Shown here piece by piece: positions 16,579-25,802 of a stretch of 64,000 bases of DNA (within the stretch, counting starts at the first letter, position 1; each line of letters begins with the position of its first letter). The translations under genes were made by a program, and so were the position numbers. Source of the stretch: Clostridiales bacterium (GTDB taxonomy: Bacteria; Bacillota; Clostridia; Christensenellales; Aristaeellaceae); the NCBI GenBank assembly GCA_004556395.1, contig SFHK01000001.1, positions 29,263-93,262 of the forward strand, read 5' to 3'. The notes beneath the pieces are model-generated. The model had not been told where the DNA came from, searched no databases, and saw only the letters and a program-made list of their open reading frames with translations.

Positions 16579-18099
16579 ATGGATGTGAATCTGACCAGGC
16601 AGACGCTCGAAGCGGAAAAGACGCTGGGAGCGGAGGAGGCGCAGGTGCTTCTGCGCGCGGAAACGCTGGTGTCCGGCGCGGGGCGCGAGGAAGTGGAGAT
16701 CCTGATGAGCGACGCCGCGGCCGTCCTCGATACGGTGGACGTGCAGGCGGGGCGCGTACTGGTGGAGGGCAAGGTAAAGTGCGAGGCGGCCTACCGGCTG
16801 GGCAGCGAAAACGTCGTCCGCGCCCTGAACGCCGAAACGGCGCTGAACCATGCCTTTGATATGAAGGATGTGGCAGCGGGCGGCATCGTGCGCGCGCGCG
16901 TTCACGTGGACGACGTTCGCGCACGCTATGAAAACGGACATATGCTTTTTGACGTTTCCGTCACGGTAAACGCACAGGCGGCGCAGCTGAACAGCGTCGA
17001 AGCGCTGACGGGTATCGAGGACGCGCCGGACATTGAAGCAAAGTATGAAGACATCGTGTCCGTGAAGCTGAACGCGGAAAACACCGCGTCGGCGCTTCTG
17101 TCCGGCAGCGTCGCTCTGCCCGCACAGCTGGACGCGCGCATGGCGCTGATGGAGTGGGCGACGCCGACCGACATCGACGCGCGCCGCGACGTGGGCGGCG
17201 TTCGCGTGACGGGCAGCCTGCTGGTGGAAACGCTGATTTCCGGCGGCACGGCATCCCGGCCGGCGGCGCTGATTCGCTACGCGCTGCCTATCGATCAGCT
17301 GATTGAAATGCCGGACTGGCTGGCGGGAAACACGCGGGCGACGGTCGCCGTGCGCGCGCTGTCCACGGAGGTCGAGCAGGCGCCGGGCGGCGAGGACAGC
17401 CTTCTGCGCATGGAAGCGGAAGCGGCCATCACGGTTTCCGCGCTCGGCGAGGATCGCGTGCGGGCGCTGACGGACGCATACGGCACGGGGAAGACCTCCG
17501 TGGCGGTGGAAAATCAGGACGTGGAGCTGTTGAGTGGCGTTCAGCATCTGGACGTTTCCGAGCCGTTCCGCGGAACGCTTCTGATGCCGGAGGGCGCGGG
17601 GGCGGTGAAAAGCGTGTGCGCCGTGCGGGCGCGCGCCACGGTGGGCGAAATTGTGCCCGGCAGGGAGCGCACGACGATTTCTGGCGTGGTGGACGCGCAG
17701 GTGCTGTACATATCGGGCAGCACGGACAAACCGGCGCGCGCCGCGGCGGAGCTGCCGTTTGAGGTCTCGCTGGCGGCTGAATTGAGCGAGGACGCGCCGG
17801 TGGAGATTCACGTTCTGAGCGCCGAGGGCAACGCGCTGATGAGCGACAGAGTAGAGTTCAAGTGCATGCTGAACATACAGGCGGAGAAGCGCGACCGGCA
17901 GACGATTTCCATCGCGGCAAACGTCGCCTACGGCGAGGAAACCGACCCGACGCGCGGCGTGCTCATCGTGTGGCCGCAGGCAGACGAAACGGCGTGGACG
18001 CTGGGCAAGAAATACGGCATGAAGCTCGACCGCATCCGCGAAGCCAACGGCGGCGCGGAGGTTCTCGAGCCGGGGCGGGCGCTGGTCATGCGCATCTGA
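16579..18099 (+). CDS. sipL: SipL-like spore protein: SPOCS (DUF3794) domains plus C-terminal LysM
   Basis: The first about 440 residues contain repeated segments of the SPOCS/DUF3794 type (for example VEILMSDAAAVLDTVDVQAG, VAVENQDVELLSGVQ, KCMLNIQAEKRDRQTIS). A LysM domain closes the protein (IVWPQADETAWTLGKKYGMK to LEPGRALVMRI). In Clostridioides difficile SipL has this layout and links SpoIVA to the spore surface during coat and engulfment morphogenesis. The ATG was chosen for GGGAGGG upstream; an earlier in-frame ATG lacks a site. It lies near gpr, which supports a sporulation role. Being the orthologue, as opposed to another DUF3794-LysM protein, is likely but unproven. Confidence 0.85.
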   Translation: MDVNLTRQTLEAEKTLGAEEAQVLLRAETLVSGAGREEVEILMSDAAAVLDTVDVQAGRVLVEGKVKCEAAYRLGSENVVRALNAETALNHAFDMKDVAAGGIVRARVHVDDVRARYENGHMLFDVSVTVNAQAAQLNSVEALTGIEDAPDIEAKYEDIVSVKLNAENTASALLSGSVALPAQLDARMALMEWATPTDIDARRDVGGVRVTGSLLVETLISGGTASRPAALIRYALPIDQLIEMPDWLAGNTRATVAVRALSTEVEQAPGGEDSLLRMEAEAAITVSALGEDRVRALTDAYGTGKTSVAVENQDVELLSGVQHLDVSEPFRGTLLMPEGAGAVKSVCAVRARATVGEIVPGRERTTISGVVDAQVLYISGSTDKPARAAAELPFEVSLAAELSEDAPVEIHVLSAEGNALMSDRVEFKCMLNIQAEKRDRQTISIAANVAYGEETDPTRGVLIVWPQADETAWTLGKKYGMKLDRIREANGGAEVLEPGRALVMRI

Positions 18100-18116
18100 A
18101 TGTTCCCAACGGGCAG

Positions 18117-18153
18117 GCGCGTCGGAGCCATGGAAAGCGCTCCGGCGCGCTTG
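18117..18153 (+). terminator. Possible terminator after the sipL-like gene
   Basis: The hairpin pairs GCGCG-CGGAGC with GCTCCGGCGCGC around a short loop, followed only by TTGTC. The stem is strong but the U-tract is poor. It is the only hairpin seen before the next gene. Confidence 0.45.
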
Positions 18154-18273
18154 TCATGCGCGGATTTCCATGCGTTCAAGGAAAATTCTCTCCGGCGTGT
18201 AGCGCGCGCCGCGGGAGGTATGGTACGGTTGGTTTGCGTGGGAAGCGCATAGTTTTGAAAGGAGGAGACGCAC

Positions 18274-18498
18274 ATGGAAGCGAGCATGGTTCTGCAGGCC
18301 GTCAGCTGCGTAACGGCGCTGTGCGTCGCGTACGCGGGTTACCGAACGCGCGATAACGCGCGGGCGGCGACGCTGGCGAAAATTCAGGCGGAAATAAGCC
18401 ACCTGAGCACGCAGCTGGCATGGGTGGAGCAGTCGGTCGAAACGATTCGCAAGCGGCTCGACCGCAGGGTGGACGACGAAAGGAGCCGAAGCGCATGA
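18274..18498 (+). CDS. Small membrane-anchored coiled-coil protein (phage-like)
   Basis: The 74-residue product has one N-terminal membrane helix (VLQAVSCVTALCVAYAGY). A charged helical tail follows, with heptad-like spacing (ISHLSTQLAWVEQSVETIRKR). This shape is common for small proteins encoded beside phage holins. AAAGGAGGAG precedes the start. Its stop overlaps the ATG of the following holin-like gene in an ATGA-type junction, so the two are translationally coupled. No other phage genes are nearby. No family is recognised. Confidence 0.6.
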   Translation: MEASMVLQAVSCVTALCVAYAGYRTRDNARAATLAKIQAEISHLSTQLAWVEQSVETIRKRLDRRVDDERSRSA

Positions 18499-18683
18499 AA
18501 AATCAATGCAGATGGAAAAGCTGGGCGCTGTGGACGTCCATGGCGGCGCTGATCACATTTTGCCTGAAGGAGTTTGGCGGCATCGACGTAAGCGCCCGGG
18601 TGGACGGCCTTCTGAACGTCCTTCTTCCGGTGCTGGTGGGCTTCGGCGTGGTCAACAATCCCACGTCGTCCGACTGCCTGTAG
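18495..18683 (+). CDS. Holin-like small membrane protein (phi LC3 holin type)
   Basis: The 62-residue protein begins MKNQCRWKSWALWTSM and has two hydrophobic stretches separated by a short turn, ending with VGFGVVNNPTSSDCL. The ending echoes the G-x-x-x-(D/N)-P-T-x-x-x-x-D motif of phi LC3/phage_holin_1 proteins, which form membrane lesions for endolysin release. The start is set by AAAGGAG, and the ATG overlaps the upstream stop. There is no lysin gene beside it, so a host role, perhaps in sporulation or cell lysis, is possible. Confidence 0.65.
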   Translation: MKNQCRWKSWALWTSMAALITFCLKEFGGIDVSARVDGLLNVLLPVLVGFGVVNNPTSSDCL

Positions 18684-18699
18684 GCGGGAAACGTCATAT

Positions 18700-18736
18700 G
18701 CGGGCGGGGAAGCGAGCGCTTTCCCGTCCGTTTTCC
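18700..18736 (+). terminator. Terminator after the holin-like gene
   Basis: A GC-rich imperfect hairpin (CGGGCGGGGAAGCG pairing with CGCTTTCCCGTCCG) is followed by TTTTCC. It separates the holin-like pair from the parA promoter immediately downstream. Confidence 0.6.
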
Positions 18737-18758
18737 GTGTTATTTCACACACTCGCAC

Positions 18759-18787
18759 TTGCCATCTTTGTCCCGCGGGCGTATAAT
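18759..18787 (+). promoter_or_regulatory. Sigma-A promoter of parA-parB
   Basis: TTGCCA, a 17-bp spacer and a perfect TATAAT lie about 40 bp upstream of the parA start. Transcription should begin near position 18794. Confidence 0.8.
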
Positions 18788-18827
18788 ATATCTATATTGG
18801 GCTTTTATGCGATACGGGGGAAGAACA

Positions 18828-19592
<765 letters not shown>

Positions 19593-19595
19593 TCG

Positions 19596-20495
19596 ATGGC
19601 CGCAAAGAAAACCGCTCCGCACGGGCTGGGCCGCGGACTGGGCGCGCTTCTGGGAGACATAGAGAATGAAAGCGAGCTTCTGCACTCGGAAACCGAGCAG
19701 AAGGGCGACGTTGTGCAGACCGTACCGCTTTCAAGCATCGATCCGAACCGGGATCAGCCGCGAAAGGAATTCCGCGAGGAAAGCCTGAAGGAGCTGGCGG
19801 ATTCCATTCGCGCCGTGGGCGTGATTCAGCCGATCGTCGTGACGAAGCGCGGAAACCGCTATTCCATCATCGCGGGCGAACGCCGCTGGCGCGCGTCCCG
19901 CATGGCGGGACTAAACGAGGTGCCCGTGATCGTGCGCGACTGGGACGAAATGACGCGACTGAAGGCGGCGCTGATTGAGAACCTCCAGCGCGACGACCTG
20001 AATCCGGTGGAAGAAGCGCTGGGCATTCGCGCGCTGATGGACAAATGCGAGCTGACGCAGGAAGCCGCCTCCGGCGTGATCGGCAAGAGCCGCAGTGCAA
20101 TCGCGAATTCCCTGCGCCTTCTGACGCTGCCGGACGACGTGCTCGCCCTCCTGAAGGACGGATCTCTGTCCGCGGGACACGGGCGCGCGCTGGTTTCCGT
20201 TTCGCCGGAACGCCAGTCGAAGCTGGCAATATTGACCGTTCAGCAGGGCTGGTCGGTGCGCCAGCTGGAGCGCATCTGCGCGCAGCCGGAGAAAAAGCCC
20301 GTAGAAACGCCCGCGCCCGCGCGGCGGCCGGCGGAGCTTGGCCAGCTTGAGAAGATGGCGCGCGAGGTCTTCGGCACGCGCGTGAAGCTGGACGGCGATG
20401 AAAACAAGGGAAAGATTACGCTCAGCTATATGAGTGCCGAGGATCTTGAGCGCATCTGGGATGTGCTGGAATTCATCCGTCAGAGTGAGCAATAA
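19596..20495 (+). CDS. parB: Chromosome partitioning protein ParB (Spo0J)
   Basis: CTPase clamp protein that binds parS and loads condensin near the origin. It begins with the typical GLGRGLGALLGD segment. It carries the ParB N-terminal domain with GERRWRASR (the CTP/DNA motif), a central helix-turn-helix (LTQEAASGVIGKSRSAIANS) and a C-terminal dimerisation domain. Length (299 aa) is normal. GAGGGAT is its ribosome site. It is cotranscribed with parA and followed after 21 bp by a carbohydrate-binding-type gene, which is unusual. Confidence 0.96.
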   Translation: MAAKKTAPHGLGRGLGALLGDIENESELLHSETEQKGDVVQTVPLSSIDPNRDQPRKEFREESLKELADSIRAVGVIQPIVVTKRGNRYSIIAGERRWRASRMAGLNEVPVIVRDWDEMTRLKAALIENLQRDDLNPVEEALGIRALMDKCELTQEAASGVIGKSRSAIANSLRLLTLPDDVLALLKDGSLSAGHGRALVSVSPERQSKLAILTVQQGWSVRQLERICAQPEKKPVETPAPARRPAELGQLEKMAREVFGTRVKLDGDENKGKITLSYMSAEDLERIWDVLEFIRQSEQ

Positions 20496-20516
20496 AGATT
20501 GGAAAGGGTGATATCC

Positions 20517-21170
20517 ATGCGTTACGCAGCGAAGAAACTGCCCGCAGGGACGGCTCCGATCGAGTTTCGGGGCGCGTTCGATCCTGCACGAATCCCCGCG
20601 CCGTTTGACGCGCTGAACGAGGCTTCGATCGCGGACTACCCGTGGCTTTCGCAGTTCCCGGATTCCTTTCCGGCCTACGCGCGCGTAGGTTGGAACGAGG
20701 ACGGGCTGTTCGTGCTCATGTACGCGAAGGAAGCGCCCATTCAGAGCAGGGAGACCGCGTTCGGCGGCCGCCAGTGCCGCGACAGCTGCATGGAGTTTTT
20801 CTTCATGCCGTTCCCGGAAACGGACGCGAACTACCTGAACGTCGAAATTAATCCCGCCGGCATCCCGCATGTGGGACTGGGTATCGGCAGACGGCCGCCC
20901 CGGCGGCACTTCACCGAGGCCGTTCCCGGCATGACGATTCACGAAAGCGTATATGACGGCGAATGGTGGGCGCTCAGCTACGTCATCCCGATGAGCTTCA
21001 TCAAAGAGCTCTTCGGCCGCGAGCTGACCGCGGGCACGATGCGCGGCAATTTCTACAAGTGCTCCGAGGATATTCATCCGCATTTCGGCACGTGGAATCC
21101 CGTCGTCGCCGAAAAGCCGGACTTCCACCGTCCCGAGTGCTTCGGCGAAATCGAGCTTGTGAACGCATAG
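20517..21170 (+). CDS. CBM9-like carbohydrate-binding domain protein
   Basis: A 217-residue protein made almost wholly of a family 9-like carbohydrate-binding beta-sandwich (features such as ARVGWNEDGLFVLMYAKE, SCMEFFFMPFPE, YLNVEINPAG, WWALSYVIP). No signal peptide is visible, so it is cytosolic or exported in another way. The ATG with GGAAAGGGTG upstream was chosen over an in-frame TTG. It sits between parB and a GH28-like gene and probably belongs with the latter in handling plant-derived oligosaccharides. Binding specificity cannot be told. Confidence 0.75.
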   Translation: MRYAAKKLPAGTAPIEFRGAFDPARIPAPFDALNEASIADYPWLSQFPDSFPAYARVGWNEDGLFVLMYAKEAPIQSRETAFGGRQCRDSCMEFFFMPFPETDANYLNVEINPAGIPHVGLGIGRRPPRRHFTEAVPGMTIHESVYDGEWWALSYVIPMSFIKELFGRELTAGTMRGNFYKCSEDIHPHFGTWNPVVAEKPDFHRPECFGEIELVNA

Positions 21171-21191
21171 CTGCAGAGGGGAGGACGCGCG

Positions 21192-22544
21192 ATGAAGCGG
21201 TTTTCGATCCTTGATTATGGAGCGCAGTCCGGCACAGATGAACTTCAGACGGAAGCCATTCAGACGTGCATCGACGCCTGTTTTCTCGCGGGCGGCGGCG
21301 TTGTGGAGATTCCGCAGGGCGATTATCGCACAGGCGGTCTGCGTCTGCGTTCGGGCGTGACGCTGCATCTGCTTGAAAACGCCCATCTGCTCGGCAGCCG
21401 CAATCCGGAGGACTACGGCGCGTTCCTGACCGACACATTGGAACCGGTCGCAGACGACGATCGCACGGACGCTGCGTGGTCGCCGGCCACTGAGCGTATC
21501 GACAAGCGCTTCTTTGTGAAGTGCGCGAGCCGCTGGAACAACGCGCTGATTCGCGCCATCGACGCGCGCAACCTTGCGATCATCGGCGAGCCCGGCGCAT
21601 ATATCGACGGCTGCGACTGCTTTGACGAGCAGGGCGAGGAGCATTATCGGGGCCCGCACGGTATCAATTTCCACCGCTGCGAGAACATCGTTTTCCGAAA
21701 TTACGAGATTCGCAACACCGCCAACTGGGCGCACGCGCTGTTTGACTGTCGGAACGTCGTCATGCAGAACGTGCACGCTGTGGCCGGACACGACGGCATT
21801 CACATCACCGGCTGCGACAATGTGACGATTGAGGACTGCGTTTTCGAGACGGGCGACGACTGCATTGCCGGAATCGACAACATCAACGTGACGGCGCGGC
21901 GCTGTGAGCTGAACACGGCGTGCAGCGGTCTCCGCTTCGGCGGCACGAACGCGCTGTTTGAGAAATGTCATTTCTACGGCCCGGCAAAGTATCTCTTCCG
22001 CGGAAGCCTTACGCCGGAGGAGAAGCGCAGCGGCAAACCGGCGGGCGGCAGCCATCGGTACAACATGCTGAGCCTGATGACCTATTACGCGGATTTCATG
22101 CGCAACATTCGCATGGAGCCGGGCAACATCGTCATTCGGGACTGTACCGCCGAGAACATCGACCGCTTCCTGCACTACAACTTCTCCGGCAACGAACCAT
22201 GGCAGCGCAATCGTCCGCTTTCCAGCCTTGTGTTTGACCGCGTTCGCGCCACCGGTGTTCGCCTGCCGCTGACGGCGTACGGAAGCGAGGAGCAGCCGCT
22301 TTCGCTGACGCTGCGCGACGTATCCGTCGAATTCGCGGAAAACGCCCGCGCGCCGTTCATGCATCTGGCCTACTGGGACGCGGTGCGCATGACGCGCGTG
22401 CGGATCCGCGGCGTGAAAGCGCCCGTGCTGATCAAAGCATGGAGCGACGGAAGGTCGGTGGAGCTTGCGGACTGCGATCTGGGCGGCTACGCGGGAGAAA
22501 CGTTCGCGCGCACGGACGAGCCGTTCGTCTGCACGCCGATATAG
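21192..22544 (+). CDS. GH28-like right-handed beta-helix protein (pectinase family relative)
   Basis: The 450-residue protein starts with the pectate-lyase-superfamily segment FSILDYGAQSGTDELQTEAI and continues as a beta-helix. It keeps the GH28-type block HDGIHITGCDNVTIEDCVFETGDDC in essence (GDD carries two of the catalytic aspartates of polygalacturonases), but no clear HG or RIK motif follows. It may be a divergent glycosidase or a catalytically altered relative. There is no signal peptide, so an intracellular role on imported oligogalacturonides or similar sugars is likely. GGGGAGG precedes the ATG. Confidence 0.75.
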   Translation: MKRFSILDYGAQSGTDELQTEAIQTCIDACFLAGGGVVEIPQGDYRTGGLRLRSGVTLHLLENAHLLGSRNPEDYGAFLTDTLEPVADDDRTDAAWSPATERIDKRFFVKCASRWNNALIRAIDARNLAIIGEPGAYIDGCDCFDEQGEEHYRGPHGINFHRCENIVFRNYEIRNTANWAHALFDCRNVVMQNVHAVAGHDGIHITGCDNVTIEDCVFETGDDCIAGIDNINVTARRCELNTACSGLRFGGTNALFEKCHFYGPAKYLFRGSLTPEEKRSGKPAGGSHRYNMLSLMTYYADFMRNIRMEPGNIVIRDCTAENIDRFLHYNFSGNEPWQRNRPLSSLVFDRVRATGVRLPLTAYGSEEQPLSLTLRDVSVEFAENARAPFMHLAYWDAVRMTRVRIRGVKAPVLIKAWSDGRSVELADCDLGGYAGETFARTDEPFVCTPI

Positions 22545-22549
22545 CGCGC

Positions 22550-22578
22550 TTGCCACAGGGCGCGGTACGTGATATAAT
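22550..22578 (+). promoter_or_regulatory. Sigma-A promoter of the DUF2232-rplI-dnaB operon
   Basis: TTGCCA, a 17-bp spacer and TATAAT, the same pair of hexamers as at parA, stand about 35 bp upstream of the GTG start. Confidence 0.8.
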
Positions 22579-22612
22579 AATCGAAACGCAAACTGTAAAT
22601 GAGGGAACCTAC

Positions 22613-23668
22613 GTGGAAGAAAAGAAAGTTTCCGGACGCACGATCTGGATGACGGTGCTCGCGGTGGTGCTCGGCGCGTTCGCGTCGGGGATTTCGGCGT
22701 TTGTGCTGGGCGCGAGCGGAGCTATGTACGCGTGGCTCATGTTCCTTGCGCCGCTTCTGAGCATGCTGTTGTACGGCGGGGGCGGGCTTTTGCCCGTATG
22801 CGCGTTCAACGTTGTGGCGCTGGGCGGTTCAGCCTATCTGATGGGCGGGCTGTTCGCCGCGCTCGTGCTGGTGGGCGCGTGCCTTCCGGCGGCGTTCATG
22901 GTGTATGAATCCCGAAAGGGCGTGCCGTTTTTCCAGCAGCTCACGCGCGCGCTCGCGGCGCAGGCCGCGGGGCTGGTCGCCGTGGTCGTGATTCTGGGGC
23001 TTCGGTTCGGCTCGAATCTGGCGGAGGTCGCGTCGAACGCGATTCGCGGCTTCTTTGATACCATGGGCCCGGCGTTTGCCGACCGAATCGCCGAGAACAT
23101 CCGCGCGCTGTATCGCGCGCAGGGGCAGATCATCGCCGTTGAGAACGACGAGCTGATCGCCGCGATTCTGGACGGGCTTGAGCTTTCGATTCAGGTGGGC
23201 GTTCCGATGCTGATTGTGCTGCTCACGAACGTCAACGCGGGACTGGGCGTATTGTGGGGGAACGCGCTGCGCGCGAGGCGCGGCGAGGACAACGTGCAAT
23301 ACAAGCCTCTGTCCACGTGGTACACGCCGCCGGCGCTCACGCTTACGCTTACGGGCTCACTCATCCTGTTCGCCATTCTGAAGGCGACGGGGCAGACGTC
23401 CCTTGAAATCGTGCTGGTTATGCTGCTGACCGAGGGCGTGGTGTTGGCCACGATGCAGGCGGCCGCGTCCATGCTGCGACGGATGAAGGCGGGCGGCGCG
23501 TCGGTCGCCAAGCGCACGATCATTACCGTGGCGGTGCTGGCGCTTTTCAACGTCATGATGATTTTCTACGGCATTGCGAGCGCGTATCTCGGCAGCCATG
23601 GTGTGATTACGACGGCAATTAAAAAGAAACTGATGAAAAACGGACAGGATAAGGGGGATTTTGGATGA
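22613..23668 (+). CDS. DUF2232 (YybS-like) integral membrane protein
   Basis: Polytopic membrane protein of 351 residues with roughly eight helices, beginning with a short charged tail (EEKKVSGRTIW). It matches the YybS/DUF2232 family by topology and by its place before rplI and dnaB. The family has no firm function; some relatives have been linked to membrane transport or energy coupling. The GTG was chosen because GAGGGA is 6 nt ahead and a promoter lies just upstream. Its stop overlaps the rplI start by 4 bp. In Bacillus gdpP/yybT separates these genes; here it does not. Confidence 0.75.
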   Translation: MEEKKVSGRTIWMTVLAVVLGAFASGISAFVLGASGAMYAWLMFLAPLLSMLLYGGGGLLPVCAFNVVALGGSAYLMGGLFAALVLVGACLPAAFMVYESRKGVPFFQQLTRALAAQAAGLVAVVVILGLRFGSNLAEVASNAIRGFFDTMGPAFADRIAENIRALYRAQGQIIAVENDELIAAILDGLELSIQVGVPMLIVLLTNVNAGLGVLWGNALRARRGEDNVQYKPLSTWYTPPALTLTLTGSLILFAILKATGQTSLEIVLVMLLTEGVVLATMQAAASMLRRMKAGGASVAKRTIITVAVLALFNVMMIFYGIASAYLGSHGVITTAIKKKLMKNGQDKGDFG

Positions 23669-24117
23669 AGGTCGTACTTTTACAGGATATTAAGGGAAGC
23701 GGAAAAAAGGATCAGATCATCGAGGTTTCCGAGGGCTACGGCCGCAACTACCTGATTCCCAGAAAGCTTGCGAAGGAAGCCACGCCTGAGGCGCTGAACG
23801 CCATTGAGCGCTCCAAGTCCGCCGCGCAGCATCGCGAGGATGTGAAGCGCGCCGACGCAGAGGTCAAGTCCCGCGAGCTGAAGGGCAAGGTCATTCAGAT
23901 CAAGACCCGCGGCGGCGAGGGCGGCAAGCTGTACGGCTCCGTGACCGGCGACATGATCGCCGAGGCGCTGAAGGAGCAGCACGGCGTCGAGGTCGACAAG
24001 CGCAAGATCGAGCTGGACGAGCCGATTAAGGCCGCCGGGCAGTCGTTCGTGACGGTAAAGCTCTCCGCGGGCATTTCCGTGCGCATGATCGTGAATACGA
24101 CGGTGGAAGTCAAGTAA
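23665..24117 (+). CDS. rplI: 50S ribosomal protein bL9
   Basis: Structural protein of the large ribosomal subunit near the L1 stalk. It opens MKVVLLQDIKGSGKKDQIIE and continues with VSEGYGRNYLIPRKLA, both invariant bL9 segments. A long lysine-rich connecting helix and a C-terminal domain with GGEGGKLYGSVT follow. The 150-residue length is standard. It overlaps the upstream gene and is cotranscribed with dnaB. Confidence 0.98.
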   Translation: MKVVLLQDIKGSGKKDQIIEVSEGYGRNYLIPRKLAKEATPEALNAIERSKSAAQHREDVKRADAEVKSRELKGKVIQIKTRGGEGGKLYGSVTGDMIAEALKEQHGVEVDKRKIELDEPIKAAGQSFVTVKLSAGISVRMIVNTTVEVK

Positions 24118-24142
24118 CGCATTCAAAAGTTGAGGGATGCCG

Positions 24143-25513
24143 ATGGAATACACAGGCATACCGGCACAGTCGGCGCACGCGCTCCCCAGTCAGCCTGAGG
24201 CGGAGCGCAGTGTGCTCGGCGCGATGCTTCGCTCGGCGGACGCGGTGATGCTGGCGCAGGAATCGCTGAAGGAGGACGACTTCTACGATCCGATTCTGCG
24301 CGAAATCTTTTCCGCCATGCTGTATCTGAGCGCGCGATCGCGGCCGGTGGATATTGTTACGTTAGATGAGGAGCTTACGCGCCGCGGACGGCTTGAAGCC
24401 ATCGGCGGCACGCAGTTTCTCATTGATTTGAGCCGGAGTGTTCCGGCGGCGTCGAACATCGGCGCGTATATTCGCATTGTCGACGAAAAATCGACGCTGC
24501 GCAAGCTGATCGGCGCGTCGGAGGAAATCACGAAAAACTGCTACGCCGGAGAAATGGAAACCCCGGACGTGCTGGCCATGGCGGAAAAATCCATTTACGA
24601 CATTACCATGCGCAAGGGCGGCGAGCAGCTTCAGCCGGTTCAGCCGCTGCTTCTCAAGACGTTTGAAATGATCGAGGAGCTGGTGCGCAAGCACGGCCGC
24701 ATCGAGGGCGTACCCACCGGCTACAGGGGGCTGGACGAAATGACGACCGGCTTCCATCCGGGCGAGCTGATTCTGATTGCCGCGCGTCCTTCGATGGGTA
24801 AAACCAGCTTCGGCATGAACATCATCGGCAATGCGTCCATTCGCGCGCACAAGTGCGCCGCGGTTTTCTCGCTGGAAATGCCCGCCGAGCAGCTGGTTCT
24901 GCGTCTTCTCTGCACGGAAGCCAAGGTGGACATGCAGCGGGTGCGCCGCGGGCAGATTGAGGACGACGAGTGGCTCAAGCTGTCCGAAGCGATGGCGCTG
25001 ATCGCCGAAGCCAGGCTGTTTATCGACGCGACCGCGGGCATCAACGTGACCGGCATCCGTTCCAAGGCGCGCCGCCTTCAGATGGAAGAGGGACTGGACA
25101 TCATCATGATCGACTATCTCGGTCTGATGACCGGCGTGGGCAAGTTCGGCTCCCGTCAAGAGGAAGTTTCCAGTATTTCCCGTTCGCTGAAGGCACTTGC
25201 GAGTGAGCTGGGCGTGCCGGTGATTGCGCTTTCGCAGCTTTCGCGTGCGCCTACCGGACGCTCGAACCACCGGCCGGTGCTGTCCGACATTCGCGATTCG
25301 GGCGCGATCGAGCAGGACGCCGACGTGGTCATGTTCATTCACCGCGAGGAATACTACGACGACAAGCCCGAAAACAAGGGGCTTGCCGAGATCATCATCG
25401 CCAAGCAGAGAAACGGCGCGCTGGGAACCTGCCAGCTGGGCTGGAAGGGCGAGTACACCTGGTTTATGGATCTCGATCCCTCCGGAAAGGAAGTTCAGAA
25501 CCCGGCTCCGTAA
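24143..25513 (+). CDS. dnaB: Replicative DNA helicase DnaB (DnaC in Bacillus nomenclature)
   Basis: Hexameric 5'-3' helicase that unwinds the replication fork. The N-terminal domain has PEAERSVLGAML. The RecA-like motor has Walker A ARPSMGKTSF, then SLEMPAEQLVLRLL, the Walker B region IIMIDYLGLM, and the arginine-finger region LSQLSRAPTGR. The second of two closely spaced ATG codons was chosen because GAGGG is properly spaced only for it. Length (456 aa) is typical. No intein is present. Confidence 0.97.
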   Translation: MEYTGIPAQSAHALPSQPEAERSVLGAMLRSADAVMLAQESLKEDDFYDPILREIFSAMLYLSARSRPVDIVTLDEELTRRGRLEAIGGTQFLIDLSRSVPAASNIGAYIRIVDEKSTLRKLIGASEEITKNCYAGEMETPDVLAMAEKSIYDITMRKGGEQLQPVQPLLLKTFEMIEELVRKHGRIEGVPTGYRGLDEMTTGFHPGELILIAARPSMGKTSFGMNIIGNASIRAHKCAAVFSLEMPAEQLVLRLLCTEAKVDMQRVRRGQIEDDEWLKLSEAMALIAEARLFIDATAGINVTGIRSKARRLQMEEGLDIIMIDYLGLMTGVGKFGSRQEEVSSISRSLKALASELGVPVIALSQLSRAPTGRSNHRPVLSDIRDSGAIEQDADVVMFIHREEYYDDKPENKGLAEIIIAKQRNGALGTCQLGWKGEYTWFMDLDPSGKEVQNPAP

Positions 25514-25573
25514 TCGCGCGTCCGCATTTACAGGGCTTGTTCCTCCGGAAAGAAAATTCGGAATCCTCTGGAA

Positions 25574-25744
25574 TCACATGCCCGCGTCAAGGGAATCGTT
25601 CGCGCCGCCGGGCGCGCAGCTTTCACAGAAGCCGTGCCCGGCGCGCGCACAGTCGGCGCAGAGATACGCGCCGCAGCCCGCGCACGGCCGGATGGAACGC
25701 CCGTTGATTCTGCGCCCGCACAGGACGCACTCCATATCAGACAT
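25574..25744 (-). CDS. Tiny double zinc-finger-like protein (56 aa)
   Basis: The frame reads MSDMECVLCGRRINGR and continues with the pairs CAGC, CADC and CESC, giving four CxxC knuckles in 56 residues (Cys 6/9, 21/24, 29/32, 40/43) with a His at 37. This spacing suggests two zinc sites, in the manner of B-box or LIM-type ribbons. GGGAGG lies about 10 nt ahead of the ATG, inside the hairpin that serves as terminator for the opposite strand. It faces the end of the dnaB operon. Function unknown; the cysteine pattern and ribosome site make it likely real. Confidence 0.6.
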   Translation of the reverse strand: MSDMECVLCGRRINGRSIRPCAGCGAYLCADCARAGHGFCESCAPGGANDSLDAGM

Positions 25745-25750
25745 GGTTAT

Positions 25751-25792
25751 ACCGCCTCCCGCGGCTTATTGTTTCCACGGGAGGCGGTTTTA
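25751..25792 (+). terminator. Terminator downstream of the dnaB operon
   Basis: Perfect 11-bp arms (ACCGCCTCCCG and CGGGAGGCGGT) with a 16-nt loop are followed by TTTTAT on the plus strand. The left arm doubles as the ribosome site of the minus-strand zinc-finger gene. Confidence 0.7.
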
Positions 25793-25802
25793 TGTATTCG
25801 AT

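Noticed and set aside
19911..22556. An 881-residue minus-strand frame opposite parB, the CBM9-like and the GH28-like genes
   Set aside because: It spans three well-supported genes and has the usual antisense composition.
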